Of a stretch of DNA of 64,000 nucleotides, positions 44,709 to 54,991 are shown piece by piece. Below the pieces are notes generated by a model that worked only from the letters and a program-made list of their open reading frames with translations, did not search any database and was not told the DNA's origin. Made by a program: the position numbers and the translations under genes. Every line of letters starts with the position of its first letter. The first letter of the stretch is position 1. Source of the DNA: SHZL01 sp963815185 (GTDB lineage: Bacteria; Pseudomonadota; Gammaproteobacteria; Xanthomonadales; SZUA-36). The stretch spans positions 868,001 through 932,000 of the forward strand of contig CAWFGC010000009.1 of assembly GCA_963815185.1 (NCBI GenBank). Reading direction: 5' to 3'.

Positions 44709-45905
44709 CTATCGTGGTACTGGCAGGCCGGAAGGCACCTGGTCGGGGATCACCGGTAACGCCGTCTCGTCGGTCAGCGTATTCAGGAACGCCACCAGGT
44801 CCACTATCTCGTCATCCCTCAGATGCGGGTCCACGACATGCCAGTGCAGGATCAGGTCGTTGCGGCCGGGTACGGCATGGCCTGGTGGGTGGTTATAGAA
44901 ATCGACCGCATCCGTCAGGGTTTGAGCCTGTCCAGCATGCATGAAAGGGGCCGACCGGGCAATATTTCGCAACGAGGGCACCTTGAAGGCTCCGCGCAAA
45001 GTGGGTTCATGGGTGACAGCCTCGGCGCCCACGTCAAAAGGCAATCCCACCGCCGCCGGCACACCGGTAGTGACGACCTGGCCGCTGGTGAACAACGGGG
45101 GCGTATGGCACTGGGAGCAGCGCGTGGCGAAGGAACGAAAGATCTGCAGACCGTTGATTTCCTGCTCGCTCAAGGCATCCTGGGCGCCATGAATATAGCG
45201 GTCGTAAGCGCTGTTCAGCGAAACCAGGCTGCATTCGAAAGCAACGACGGCGGTGAGCACTTGATCGAAGTCCACGCTTTGCGTTGCAAACGCCTCGGAA
45301 AACAGCCGCCGGTAGGCGGGTATCGCATTGAGGCTGGCGACCAGTTGCTCCGGGCTCGATGCCAACTCCTCCGGGGTCGTCAGCACGGTTTCAATCTGCT
45401 GCTCCAGCGAAGACGCGCGGCCATCCCAGAAGAACTGCTGCTGGAAGGTCATGTTCCACAGTGCCGGCGCCGCCCTGGGCAGTTCACTGCCGCCTGATCT
45501 GGCCGGGCCGAGGCCGCTGCCGTGACGTCCAATGCTCCTGCTGCGGCCATCGGACATACTGAAATTCGGATGATGGCAGTGCGCGCACGACAGGTCATGG
45601 TCGGCAGACAGTATGGGGTCGAAAAACAGGTACCGTCCGAGGTCGATCTGCCGCGGCGTAAATCCGTCGCGACGGCTGGGCAGGGCAACCCGGTATCCTC
45701 CCCATTGCGGATTGACCGCCGGGTAGAGGTCGTACAGCGAATTCAGCCTGCAGCGATGCTCCTGATCGAGGCTGAAATAGGGAGGGCAGTGATCGGAAAG
45801 CCGGATCTCCGCATGCGCGCGCAGCGGGCAGACCAGGCACAGCAGTATGAACCCGATCACCGGCAGGGTCTGGCGCGCCTCAAAGTTGGAAGCCATTTCG
45901 ATCAT
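44709..45905 (-). CDS. Di-haem cytochrome c peroxidase / MauG-family protein
   Basis: A 398-residue periplasmic protein with a signal peptide (cut near AHA, residue 32). Haem sites are CAHCH (107-111) and CSQCH (263-267). Family segments are LGRYLFFDPILSADHDLSC, FFWDGRASSLEQQ and SLRNIARSAPFMHAGQAQTL, with DEIVDLVAFLNTL at the end. The family includes bacterial cytochrome c peroxidases and MauG-like enzymes that oxidise protein side chains. No clear feature picks one; MauG-like activity is possible given the neighbours. It is the first gene of a four-gene minus-strand operon and shares a 193-base divergent promoter region with a PLP decarboxylase. Confidence 0.9.
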   Translation of the reverse strand: MIEMASNFEARQTLPVIGFILLCLVCPLRAHAEIRLSDHCPPYFSLDQEHRCRLNSLYDLYPAVNPQWGGYRVALPSRRDGFTPRQIDLGRYLFFDPILSADHDLSCAHCHHPNFSMSDGRSRSIGRHGSGLGPARSGGSELPRAAPALWNMTFQQQFFWDGRASSLEQQIETVLTTPEELASSPEQLVASLNAIPAYRRLFSEAFATQSVDFDQVLTAVVAFECSLVSLNSAYDRYIHGAQDALSEQEINGLQIFRSFATRCSQCHTPPLFTSGQVVTTGVPAAVGLPFDVGAEAVTHEPTLRGAFKVPSLRNIARSAPFMHAGQAQTLTDAVDFYNHPPGHAVPGRNDLILHWHVVDPHLRDDEIVDLVAFLNTLTDETALPVIPDQVPSGLPVPR

Positions 45906-46098
45906 ATGCGCTGGATAGGTTAACGGACTGCGGATTCGTGCAAACCATAGAGCATCGCAAATGATTTGGGAAGCGGGAAAACAGGCGCCCGGTGGCTTGC
46001 ATGCAACATAGTATATAGTGATTCTATCTTTTCTATATATTTATAGGTATTATCGCCATCATATAACTTGTGTCAATACCCTGCCCGGAGGAATTTCA

Positions 46099-47349
46099 AT
46101 GGAAATGACGGATGCGAGACTCACCAAACCCATGCCGCGTTCAGGCATGAGCTTCGATGCCATCAAGGAACATCTTGCGCCACTTGATTTGCCCGATCCT
46201 TACGCACATTTCGCCCGGGCTTTCCGCGGCCCGAAGGACGTGCAGGAGGTGGGCAAGTACGCTTTTGAAAAGTTCATGGCTGACAACGGCTTTTTCTCGC
46301 TGTATTTGCCCTACATGCAAACCATCGAGCAGGAAGTCATCTCCATGGGCGTGAGCTTGCTCAATCCGCAAGAGACTTCCACCGGCAATTTCACCAGTGG
46401 CGGCACCGAGAGTAATTTTTCCGCGATGCACGCGGCGAAAAACTGGGCCAGGGAGCATATGCCCCACATCAGCAAGCCCAACGTGGTCGCCCCCCACACG
46501 ATCCACCCGTCGTTCCAGAAGGGCGCGCGTTATCTGGACCTGGAAGTGATCACTACCGAATTGGACGAAAATGGCCGGGGTATCGCCGCGAACATCGCCG
46601 CCGCGATCAATGACAATACGATCATGGTCGCGGCCTCCGCGCCAACCTGGCACTACGCCAACATCGACCCGATACCGGAAATCGCCGCCGTGGCGGCAGA
46701 TGCCGGCCTGTGGATGCACGTTGACGGCTGCATTGGCGGTTACATCAATCCGTTCCTGGAGAAACTGGGAGAAAAACTGATCCCCTGGGATTTCCGTGTG
46801 CCGGGGGTGATGTCCATTTCCGCCGACTTGCACAAGTTTGGCTATTGCCCGAAACCCGCATCGACCATTTACTGGCGTGATGCTTCCCTGCAGGACTACC
46901 ACTACGTGGCGATCGAGGACCCGTACCTGGGGCCGTACAAGTTGGCAGGATTCTCCGGCTCCCGTTCGGCCGGCCCCATATTTGCGGCCTGGTCGGTGTT
47001 CAACTATCTGGGCGAAGAAGGTTATCTGCGCCTGACCCGGCGCGTGCTCGAACTGAAGAAGACTTTTACCGAAGGGGTGAGCGCGATCGAAGGATTGAAA
47101 GTGTGGCAAGTGGACGTCATGCCCATGCACTTCCATTCGGAACTGGCGCCAACGGCCGCCGTCTACCAGGGCCTGCTCGACAAGGGCTGGTTGATGCTGG
47201 GGCTGGTCCATCCCGAAGCCATCACCATCTGCACGGATCCGGCGCTGTCGGACGAAGACGTGGCGCTGTTCCTCGCGGACTTGAGGGAGGTGACCGAAAG
47301 CATTCTCGCCGGGGGCGACTACAAGAAGGGTGACATCCGCTACAGTTGA
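46099..47349 (+). CDS. PLP-dependent decarboxylase/lyase (group II, sphingosine-phosphate-lyase-like)
   Basis: A 416-residue PLP enzyme. GGTESNFSAMHAAKNW (101-116), MHVDGCIGGY (206-215), and SADLHKFGYC (241-250) with Schiff-base Lys246 fit the group II decarboxylases and S1P-lyase-like enzymes. The short N-terminus with AFRGPKDVQEV resembles the aspartate/tyrosine-decarboxylase side less than the S1P lyase side, where a lysine-bound aldehyde is released from a phosphorylated amino alcohol. ATG 46099 has GGAGG (46087-46091) upstream. A TetR gene follows 45 bases later on the same strand and may regulate it. The substrate cannot be fixed. Confidence 0.86.
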   Translation: MEMTDARLTKPMPRSGMSFDAIKEHLAPLDLPDPYAHFARAFRGPKDVQEVGKYAFEKFMADNGFFSLYLPYMQTIEQEVISMGVSLLNPQETSTGNFTSGGTESNFSAMHAAKNWAREHMPHISKPNVVAPHTIHPSFQKGARYLDLEVITTELDENGRGIAANIAAAINDNTIMVAASAPTWHYANIDPIPEIAAVAADAGLWMHVDGCIGGYINPFLEKLGEKLIPWDFRVPGVMSISADLHKFGYCPKPASTIYWRDASLQDYHYVAIEDPYLGPYKLAGFSGSRSAGPIFAAWSVFNYLGEEGYLRLTRRVLELKKTFTEGVSAIEGLKVWQVDVMPMHFHSELAPTAAVYQGLLDKGWLMLGLVHPEAITICTDPALSDEDVALFLADLREVTESILAGGDYKKGDIRYS

Positions 47350-47394
47350 GATCGACGGGTTCCTGATGCCGGCTGCGTGGTCAAACGACTGGCT

Positions 47395-48009
47395 ATGACC
47401 TCGAGTCTGAGAGCGCGTCAGAAGGCCCAGCGCCGGGCGGTTATTCTTGCGGCGGGCAAGGCATTGTTCTCCCGTCAGGGCTACTCCGCAACGAGCATGC
47501 AGGCAATCGCAGAAGCGGCCGAGGTCGGTATCGCCACGGTATACAACTACTTTGGCACCAAGGGCCGGCTGCTGGCTGAAATCCTCAGGATCGATTTTGA
47601 GCTGTTGTTTGAGCAAGGCGAGGCGCTGTTGGCGCAAGCGCCGGACGATCCGGAATCAGGGGTGCTCGCGCTGATAGAACTCTACCGGCAGTTCGAGGGG
47701 AACTGGGAGCCCAGGGACATGCTGGTCGCCGTGATGGGGCCCGGCCTTTCGGCAGAACCTGCACTGGACGAATTGGCCCGCGATGCAGAACACATGGTGA
47801 TGCAGCAACTGGTCGCCCTGCTTGCAGCTTACCAGGGCGCCGGAAAGGTCAGGACCGATATCGATATCAATGACGCTTCCCTGATCATTTTCTACATATT
47901 CAACCAGCATTTCATCCAGTACGTTTCGCGCGAAACCGGCGAGTTCCCTGCAATGAAAGCGGCGATGGACCGGCAGATCAGGTTTATCGTCTCAGCGATC
48001 CGGCAATAA
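47395..48009 (+). CDS. TetR-family regulator
   Basis: A 204-residue repressor-type protein. The DNA-binding helices are RRAVILAAGKALFSRQGYSA, SMQAIAEAAEVGIATVYNYF and GTKGRLLAEIL. The C-terminal ligand domain contains AVMGPGLSAEPALDEL and a helical end. ATG 47395 starts at the helix-turn-helix; a GTG at 47377 would add six residues. It lies directly after the PLP decarboxylase gene, and such pairs often form a feedback loop. The target operator was not identified; the AT-rich region at 46005-46080 before the decarboxylase is the likeliest place. Confidence 0.9.
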   Translation: MTSSLRARQKAQRRAVILAAGKALFSRQGYSATSMQAIAEAAEVGIATVYNYFGTKGRLLAEILRIDFELLFEQGEALLAQAPDDPESGVLALIELYRQFEGNWEPRDMLVAVMGPGLSAEPALDELARDAEHMVMQQLVALLAAYQGAGKVRTDIDINDASLIIFYIFNQHFIQYVSRETGEFPAMKAAMDRQIRFIVSAIRQ

Positions 48010-48032
48010 GGCGGTGCCCGAGTCAGGCAGTC

Positions 48033-48932
48033 CTAATCAGTGCTTTCCGGCGGGTTGAGTTCGCGCGCCAGGACGTCACGGCTTTCGGGCCGGGTGTAGG
48101 GCGTATCGAAGAACCGCTGCACCAGCGCGTTGAAGGTGTCGGGATCGGTGACCGGCGCCCAGTGCGTCTGACCGGGCAGAATGGCCAGATGCGCCTGACG
48201 CAGGTTATCGAAGATTTCCACCGTGTGCTCGGTGCGGATGATGTCCTTGTCGGCAGCCATAACCAGCACCGGAGCTTCGATCTTATGCAGGTCCTCGACC
48301 GGAATATCCGGTTGGGTCATCAGCAGGTCGAGCAGTTGACGGTTCAGATTCCAGTCCTGCGAGGTATCCCCGCTGCTGATCATCTCGTTGATCGTCTTGC
48401 TGACCGGCTGCAGCAACTCGTCCGCCCATGAATTGACAGCCGTATCATCCGGCTGCAGGTTGGCGCCCATGATGGCCATCTTGTTGACCTTGTCCGGATG
48501 ATGGATCGCCAGCAGCAGGCTGAGGATGCCGCCGTCGCTCCAGCCGATGACATTGGCTTTGCTGATGTTGAGCTCATCCAGCAGGGCGTTGTAGTCTTCC
48601 ATCATCTGCACATAGGTCAGATGGTCGGTGCCAAGACCGGATTTGCCATGCCCGCGGGAATCGGCGGCGATGACATGGTAGTTATGGGCGAAATGCTCGA
48701 TCTGGAATTGCATATCGGCAATGGTGTTGCCGTTGCCATGAATGACCAGCAGCGGATCCCCGCTGCCGTAAGTCTCGTAATACATCCTGATGCCGTTGAT
48801 ATCGGCATAATGCCCGGCTTGCGGATTGTTGCCGTAGGGCACGGTTTGCGCCTTTTCTTCGGCCGCAGGGGCCAGCAACGGCATCGCCACTAGCAGTAAG
48901 GTGAACATGAAACGAAGTCTCGGTATGGTCAT
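48033..48932 (-). CDS. Secreted alpha/beta hydrolase
   Basis: A 299-residue protein with a signal peptide (MTIPRLRFMFTLLLVAMPLL, cut near PAA). The hydrolase fold shows VIHGNGNT (oxyanion region, 63-70), DSRGHGKSG, the nucleophile GWSDGG (Ser132), Asp in AADKDIIRTEH, and His in LPGQTHWAP. It is close to haloperoxidase/lipase-type hydrolases. ATG 48932 is chosen over 48950 because it begins the signal peptide. It follows the PQQ alcohol dehydrogenase gene by 24 bases on the same strand, so they are probably transcribed together. A periplasmic ester or lactone hydrolysis step next to an alcohol oxidation step is plausible. Confidence 0.9.
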   Translation of the reverse strand: MTIPRLRFMFTLLLVAMPLLAPAAEEKAQTVPYGNNPQAGHYADINGIRMYYETYGSGDPLLVIHGNGNTIADMQFQIEHFAHNYHVIAADSRGHGKSGLGTDHLTYVQMMEDYNALLDELNISKANVIGWSDGGILSLLLAIHHPDKVNKMAIMGANLQPDDTAVNSWADELLQPVSKTINEMISSGDTSQDWNLNRQLLDLLMTQPDIPVEDLHKIEAPVLVMAADKDIIRTEHTVEIFDNLRQAHLAILPGQTHWAPVTDPDTFNALVQRFFDTPYTRPESRDVLARELNPPESTD

Positions 48933-48956
48933 ATCCAATTTCCTGTGCAATCCGGT

Positions 48957-51238
48957 TTAGTTATCGGCCTTTGGCGTGTGCGGCGCCGAAGGTTTTTGCG
49001 ACTGACTCGATGCCTGCGCTGCTTCATAGTTCCGCCAGGCCAGATCGATCAGGTAGCTGTGAATGGCCTCGATCTCATCCGCCGTCAGAAGGCCGCTGAA
49101 ACTCGCCATGCCTTTGTCCGCCAGCGTGCCTTTGAGCATCACATCGTTGAAGCCCTGATGAGCCTGCGCGCTCAGCCGTCTGAGATCCGGTATGCCGGAA
49201 CTGCGGCCATCCATATTGGCGTGGCACTTGGTGCAGTTGCGCAGGTACAGTTCTTCACCCAGTTTCAATTGCTCCGGGCTGCCGCGCCGTTCCACCGGCG
49301 GCATCGGGACTTCCGCGCTGGCATGGTCTACCTCGGGCCGCATCGGTACCGGCCCGCCGCCCAGTTTGAAGGCAATGATGCGGCCCTTGTTGCCGTATTT
49401 GTACGCGGCGGTACCCGGCACGTACTCCTGGCCGGCCGCCCCGCCCATGCCCGCCATGATGGCCACATATTGCACACCTTTGACCGTGTAGGTCATCGGC
49501 GCGGCCATCATGCTCGTACCGGCATCGATACGCTGTAACTGTTCGCCCGTCGCGGCATCCAGCGCCACGAACTCGCCGCTGCCGCGGCCCTGGAAGACCA
49601 GACCGCCCGCGGTGGTCATCAAGCCGCCGCCATTCCATGTCGCGAACAACTCACCGACCCATTGGCCCGAGGTTTCCACTTCCCAGGCGGCTTTTTGCGT
49701 CACCGGGTTCCAGGCGCGGACATATCCACGAAGGGTCGTGTCCGGCTGCCCCTTGGTCAGTTGCTCCAGCGGCGGAAGTCTTTTTGCGGCAGCGCCATCC
49801 AGCCCCCATTCACCGGGCATCGGGAAGATATAGATGGAGGTGGAATTAAGTCCGCCTTTTTGATATTCGAACGGCTCTTCCGGCATGATCCAGAAGGTAC
49901 CGGCTTCGATAACCGGGATATAGACCAGGCCGGTTTCAGGGTTGAACGCCATCGGTTGCCAGTTATGTCCGCCGGCCGGGCTCGGAAACACCAGCTTCGG
50001 CTCGTAGAAATACTCGCCCTGTCCGGTCTCCACCGGCTTGCCGGTTTGTTTGTCCACATGGGTAGCCCAATTGATCGGCACGTAAGGTTCGGCCGATAGC
50101 AGTTCGCCGCTGCGCCGGTCCAGCACGTAGAAGAATCCGTTTTTCGGCGCCTGCATGATCACCTGGCGGGTTTTTCCATCGATTTGGAGATCCGCCAGGA
50201 TCATTTTCATCGTGGCCGTGAAGTCCCAATTCTCTTGCGGCGTGGTCTGGTAATACCAGACCATGCGGCCATCATCGGGGTTCAGCGCCAGAATGGATGC
50301 CAGGAAGAGGTTGTCGCCGCCTGCGGGGCTCCTCAGTTTGCGCGGGTAGGGCGCCGCATTGCCGGTGCCCACATAGAGCAGGTCGAGTTCCGGGTCATAG
50401 GCCATGGAGTCCCACGCCGTGCCGCCCAGTCCGACCTGCCACAGGCTGTTCGGATCCCAGGTTTTGGCCGCCATTTCCAGTTCGGGGTGCTCAAAACCCT
50501 GCTTCGGATCTCCGGGGACGATGAAAAAGCGCCAGCGCTGTTCGCCGGTGGCGGCATCGTAGGCGGTAACGTATCCGCGCGCATCGAATTCAGCGCCGGC
50601 GTTGCCGATGACCACCATGTCCCTGGCGATTTGGGGCGCGCCGGTAATGGTGTAACCGCGCGCCCGGTCCGTGAAGGTGTCCACCTTCCATGCGATCGAG
50701 CCGTCGTTCGCATTGAGGGCATACAGGTAGCCGTCCAGTGAGCCAACGTAGACCTTGCCGCGCCATACAGCCACGCCACGATTGACCACGCCGCAGCAGG
50801 CTTTGCGCATGAACTCGGTATCGACTTGAGGTTCGAATTTCCACACTTCGGCGCCGCTGGCGGCATTGACCGCGTAAACCGCCCCGCCCGGACCGCTGGA
50901 GTACATCACCCCGTCGACCACGATCGGCGTGGCTTCAAAACCGTGTTCGGTGTCGATTTCGTATTGCCAGGCAAATCCCAGTTGGGAGACATTGTCCTTG
51001 TTGATTTGCTGCAACGGAGAATAGTAGGTCTGCTGGTAGTCGCGGCCGCCGGTCAGCCATGCGCCCGGCTCGTCGCCGATGGCTGCAATCCGCTCGGCGT
51101 CGATCCAGCCCGGCGGCGGTGCTTTGGCAGTCTCTGCAGACTTGCGGCGCCGGCAACCGGCGTCTTTTCACATCCGCCAAGCACTGCAAGGCCAACAACT
51201 GCCGCCAGCAGTCCCATCCATCGAAGTTTGCTGTTCAC
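48957..51238 (-). CDS. PQQ-dependent quinohemoprotein alcohol dehydrogenase, frameshifted near the N-terminus
   Basis: About 760 residues. The start GTG 51238 (GAAGGAGAG upstream) gives MNSKLRWMGLLAAVVGLAVLGGC, a lipoprotein signal. After a frame change near 51145, WIDAERIAAIGDEPGAWLTG and GRDYQQTYYSPLQQINKDNV lead into the eight-bladed propeller. The vicinal disulfide Cys-Cys of PQQ enzymes is in KACCGVVNRG. The catalytic Asp is in ENWDFT, where the residue two positions later is Thr, not Asp, so it looks calcium-type. CTKCH near the C-terminus carries haem c. It oxidises alcohols in the periplasm and passes electrons to cytochromes. The upstream receptor gene is separated by a terminator. 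Confidence 0.9.
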
Positions 51239-51261
51239 CGCGCGAACTCTCCTTCAATAAA

Positions 51262-51296
51262 AACGGCCCGGAGTCAGGGATCTGACCCGGGCCGTT
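51262..51296 (-). terminator. Intrinsic terminator between TonB receptor and PQQ dehydrogenase genes
   Basis: AACGGCCCGG (51262-51271) pairs with CCGGGCCGTT (51287-51296), the inner part extending the stem with one bulge. On the minus strand the stem is followed by TTTTT (51264-51258 region). It lies 25 bases past the receptor stop, so the dehydrogenase needs its own promoter or read-through. Confidence 0.82.
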
Positions 51297-51320
51297 GTCA
51301 ATCGTCAGCTATGAATGCTG

Positions 51321-53652
51321 TTAAAACCGCACCCTGGCCTCGACACCGATCGTGCGCGGGCGGTTGACCACCAGCCTTTGGCGTCCCGGTGTTTCCGCGG
51401 CAATGGAACGGCTGTCTGCAAGGTTGGCGCGTTCGTCGGTAACGTTGTCAGCAAACAGTGTCAGGTCCCACTTTTCGTTGAGGACGCCTACGCGCAGATT
51501 GAGTGCGGCCCAGGATTCACGCAGGCGCTGTGTCGCTGCCGAGGATTCGTTATTGGAACTGTAACTGTCGCCATAGTAGTTGGCGTCACCCCTCACGTAA
51601 GCTTCCCACGTGTCGAAAGCCGGCCAGTTGTATTGCGCCGAACCGGATACGGTCCAGTCCGGCACACCCTGGATTTTGTCGCCATTGGTGACGCCTGCGA
51701 CACCGCCGGAATCCGTGATTTCAGCCTTGGTGTAGCCGACTGCCGCCGAAAGGGTCAGACCTTTGGTGGGCGCGGCATTGAGCTCGAGTTCGAAGCCCTT
51801 GCTTTCAGCCTTGCCGGCGTTTTGAACGAACTGGAAGCCACAGGCAAGGCGATTTTGTTGCTGGATATCCGACCAATCGATGAAGAACACCGCGCCATTA
51901 AGGGTCACGCGGTTATCGGCCAGGTTGGACTTGAAGCCCAACTCGTAACTCCAGAGTGTATCCGAGTCATAGGTTGTTGCATTTGACGGCTCGATACCCA
52001 GCGCATCCAGTTCAGGCCCACATAAACCGATGGGCACATTGCCGTTGACGCCACCGATACGAAAGCCCTTGGCGGCGCTGGCGTAGATGTTGACTTCGTC
52101 ATTGACCTCTGCCTCTACCAGCACCTTGGGGTTGAAGCCGGTTTCACTTTGCTTATCATTGAAACTGCTGGGCCCGCTATTGGCGAATCCATCTGACATA
52201 TTGGAGGCAGTGACCTTGTTGTCATAGTATCGTCCGCCGGCGGTAACGGACCAGCGCTCGCTGATCTGATAGGTCAATTCACCAAAGACGGCGAATTCCT
52301 TGGTTTTTGTAATCTGGCGGTCGGTAAAGATCAGGTCATCATCGGTCAGACAGAAACCGTAGTCACAATTCTGGCCAAGGCCGGGTACTCCGGTAAACGC
52401 ATCGATCGCCTCATGCAAACCGGGGTACAGCGCAGGCGGGTAATGATGGTTCCACTCCAGGTCCTGGTAAAAAACGCCCGTGATGAAATTCAAAGGGCCG
52501 TCAAAACTGCTGCTGAATCGCGTTTCCTGCACGAAACTCTGGTATTTCTCGGTGGTATTGATGATCGAGGGAATCGGATCGATGGAAATGCCGATGACCT
52601 GGTCAAACAGGTTGTGCAGAAACGACGTCTCCTCTTCCCATTCGCTGGTGGTGCGGTCATACCACGACGTGGTCGACGAAAGGGTGCCTGCGCTGGTCGC
52701 CCAGTTCAGCGTGCCACTGGCAACGTACCATTTGTCCGTGCCGGGTTCATCCAGGTCGAAAAACCGGCGCTCGGTGGTATTGCTGGCCTTGATGTCGGCG
52801 AACGGGAAGCCGTCTGCTTCGATTTTCTGGCCCATGTAGCGTAAATCCAGGGTCACGTCATCGTTAAACGCGATTTTGCCGGCAATCTGTCCGCCGTAAT
52901 ATTTCTCATCATCGACGTTCTTGTGCACCGGAAATGCCGGTCCGGGGCTTTGGCGGACTTCGCCATAGGAATCGACCCACGTGGGAATGTATACGCGGTC
53001 GAAAATGCCTGAGTTCTCGCCGTAGTAGGCGGCCACGCGCAGCGCAAACTTGTCTTCGACCACCGGGATATTGAAGCTGGCGTCGAAATTGTAATTCTGA
53101 TCACCCTCTTTGACGGTCGACAATGAGGCGTGGGCCTTGTTTTCGGATTGCGTCAGGTCCGGCTGCTTGGTGATCATGCGAATCGTGCCGCCCATGGACT
53201 TGGCGCCATACAGGGAACCCTGCGGCCCGCGCAGAACCTCGATGCGCTCGACATCCAGCACGCGCGGCAACAGCGAGGCATTGACCGGCGTGTCGTCGAT
53301 ATAAAAGCCGGTGGTATTCTGGCCGAAGATGCCGCGAATGGACGGTGAACTGGAGTCAAACCGTCCATCTGCCTCGTAAGCCATGCCCAGGTTGGGAACG
53401 TGGACGGCAAAATCGAGCAGCGTATAGGCCCCCATGCGTTCCAGTTCGGCATTGGAAAGCGCGGTGATCGACATGCCGACTTCCTGCAATGATTCGGTTC
53501 GCTTGGTGGCGGTAACGATGATTTCTTCCAGGCCCTTGAAACTTTCGTCCTGGTCACTTTGCGCGGTGGCTGCGCCGCTGGCGAGCGCGGTGCCGCACGC
53601 CAAGACTTAGAAGCAACGTCGTTTTCAAAGATCGGTAATAACTGTGGTTCAC
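51321..53652 (-). CDS. TonB-dependent outer-membrane receptor, frameshifted near the N-terminus
   Basis: About 776 residues. GTG 53652 gives NHSYYRSLKTTLLLSLGV; after a one-base change near 53600 the reading goes on as CGTALASGAATAQ, completing a signal peptide. LEEIIVTATKRTESLQEVG is the TonB-box/plug start, then RGIFGQNTTGFYIDDTPV and RIEVLRGPQGSLYGAKSMGGTIR. The barrel follows and ends in EARVRF with terminal Phe. Receptors with a SLQ(E/D) plug start are typical of aquatic proteobacteria and often import unusual organic compounds or metal chelates. It lies upstream of the PQQ alcohol dehydrogenase on the same strand and may bring in its substrate or PQQ itself. That link is inference. Confidence 0.9.
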
Positions 53653-53822
53653 TGTGCGTGCCCTCATTTTGATTCGAAACAGAAGAAAAGCCATTTTCGT
53701 AGAATTACATGGCTATTAATCAATAAATCAGCGTACCTTTTACCTGAATCGTAGGGAAATTGCACACTTATTTAACATATGACATGAGCGCGGACAATCT
53801 AACCACAGGCACTGCTGCGCCG

Positions 53823-54645
53823 TCAGACCGATTCCCGGAACTCGCGAAGCTCCTGATTGAAACGCTTAGCTGCCTCCCAGAACGGCGCATGACCCACCCC
53901 CGGATAGTGCGAAATCCTGGCATGCCTGGCAAGCTTTGCGATGTGGTCGCACATGCGCGGCGAAATGACAGCGTCTTCTTCCCCCCAGCTCAGCAATATC
54001 GGCTTTTGCATCTTCCGGACCACTGCATCGTTGTCGAGATTACGCGCCAGCAGTCCCGCCCGGACATAGCGGCGGCACGACCATACTGCTACCCAGCAAG
54101 AGGTACCGTTCCTCCGCTGAAACGGCACTCGAAATACCCAAACTGATCAGGTTCTGCGCCGCGGCCACACTCTCACCGACGTCTTCTGAAAAGAGTCCCT
54201 TTGCTATCGCCGCGAATTCCTTGCCAATGAAATCCGCGGTGAGCCGGGGCTCGCCCAGGCGGCAAACGGCGCCGATCCAGTTCGTTGCGGAAATCTCATC
54301 TTCCCCATAACAGGCGATGTAGTCGGAGATGATGGCGCCACCATATGACCACGCGGCCACAAGCGGTTTGTCCAGTTCCAACTCAGTAATTACGGCGCGG
54401 ATATCATCGGCCCAGAGTCTCGAGTCGCCGTATGCGTCGCGGGGTTTGTCCGACAGACCATGGCCGCGGATGTCCACCGCAGCGAGCCGGAACGTGTCAG
54501 CGAGGTCGGACTTCATCTGTCTGCTCCAGACAACCGAGCTCTGGGAAAGACCGTGGATAAACAGGATCGTCTTGCCTGCGGGATTGCCCGTTTCCTCTAC
54601 GTGAAGCTTGATCCCCCCGCCGCCACTGACTGTGTGAGTCTTCAT
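53823..54645 (-). CDS. Alpha/beta hydrolase, frameshifted
   Basis: About 273 residues in two frames. The first has IKLHVEETGN, LFIHGLSQSS (29-38), DIRGHGLSDKP and the nucleophile AAWSYGG (Ser100). The second, from about 54073, has YVRAGLLARNLDNDAVVRKM, SWGEEDAVISP with the catalytic Asp, and YPGVGHAPFWEAA with the His. All triad residues are there. There is no signal peptide, so it is cytosolic. It resembles small esterases and non-haem haloperoxidases. It lies upstream of, and in the same direction as, the TonB receptor, with 170 bases between. Its substrate is unknown. Confidence 0.85.
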
Positions 54646-54991
54646 ACAGAACTTGCCTCGATGCTGGGGTTATCCCACTCAGCAAACTAATGCAACCACC
54701 CACGCCAGGTCAACCTACACTCTGGCAGTCCCGCAGGGAAAACCTTTAGAATCACGAAGCTCAACCAAAATTCGATTCATAACAGGACAGACTTATGACC
54801 TACTACGACATCCTTACCATGATGGTTATTGGGGCGGTGGCCTTCCCGGGCAGCGCGGCAGGCCAGGCAACCGGCATCCACCATGCGCGCGGTTGACGCC
54901 ACCGGTGGACGTTACACCGGGACTGTCGGTGGTGCGCAGGATGGCAAAATCGCTGCCAGATTCGTAGTCCGACGAACAAAGGAGACGGACC
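54646..54991. other. 346-base divergent region before the cysteine hydrolase gene
   Basis: I see no firm gene here. A 33-codon frame (54795-54896) beginning MTYYDILTMMVIGAVAFPG has a hydrophobic character but no clear ribosome site or homologue known to me. GGAGACGG before 54992 serves the cysteine hydrolase gene. Promoters for the two divergent genes must lie here. Confidence 0.35.

Noticed and set aside
46141..47637. A 498-residue open frame on the minus strand
   Set aside because: It is antisense to the PLP decarboxylase and TetR genes; no domain or ribosome site supports it.
48957..51238. Lanthanide-dependent (XoxF/ExaF-like) alcohol dehydrogenase
   Set aside because: The residue two positions after the catalytic Asp is Thr in ENWDFT, while lanthanide enzymes have Asp there.
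54795..54896. A 33-codon hydrophobic frame before the cysteine hydrolase gene
   Set aside because: There is no clear ribosome site and no recognised relative; it is too short to call from sequence alone.
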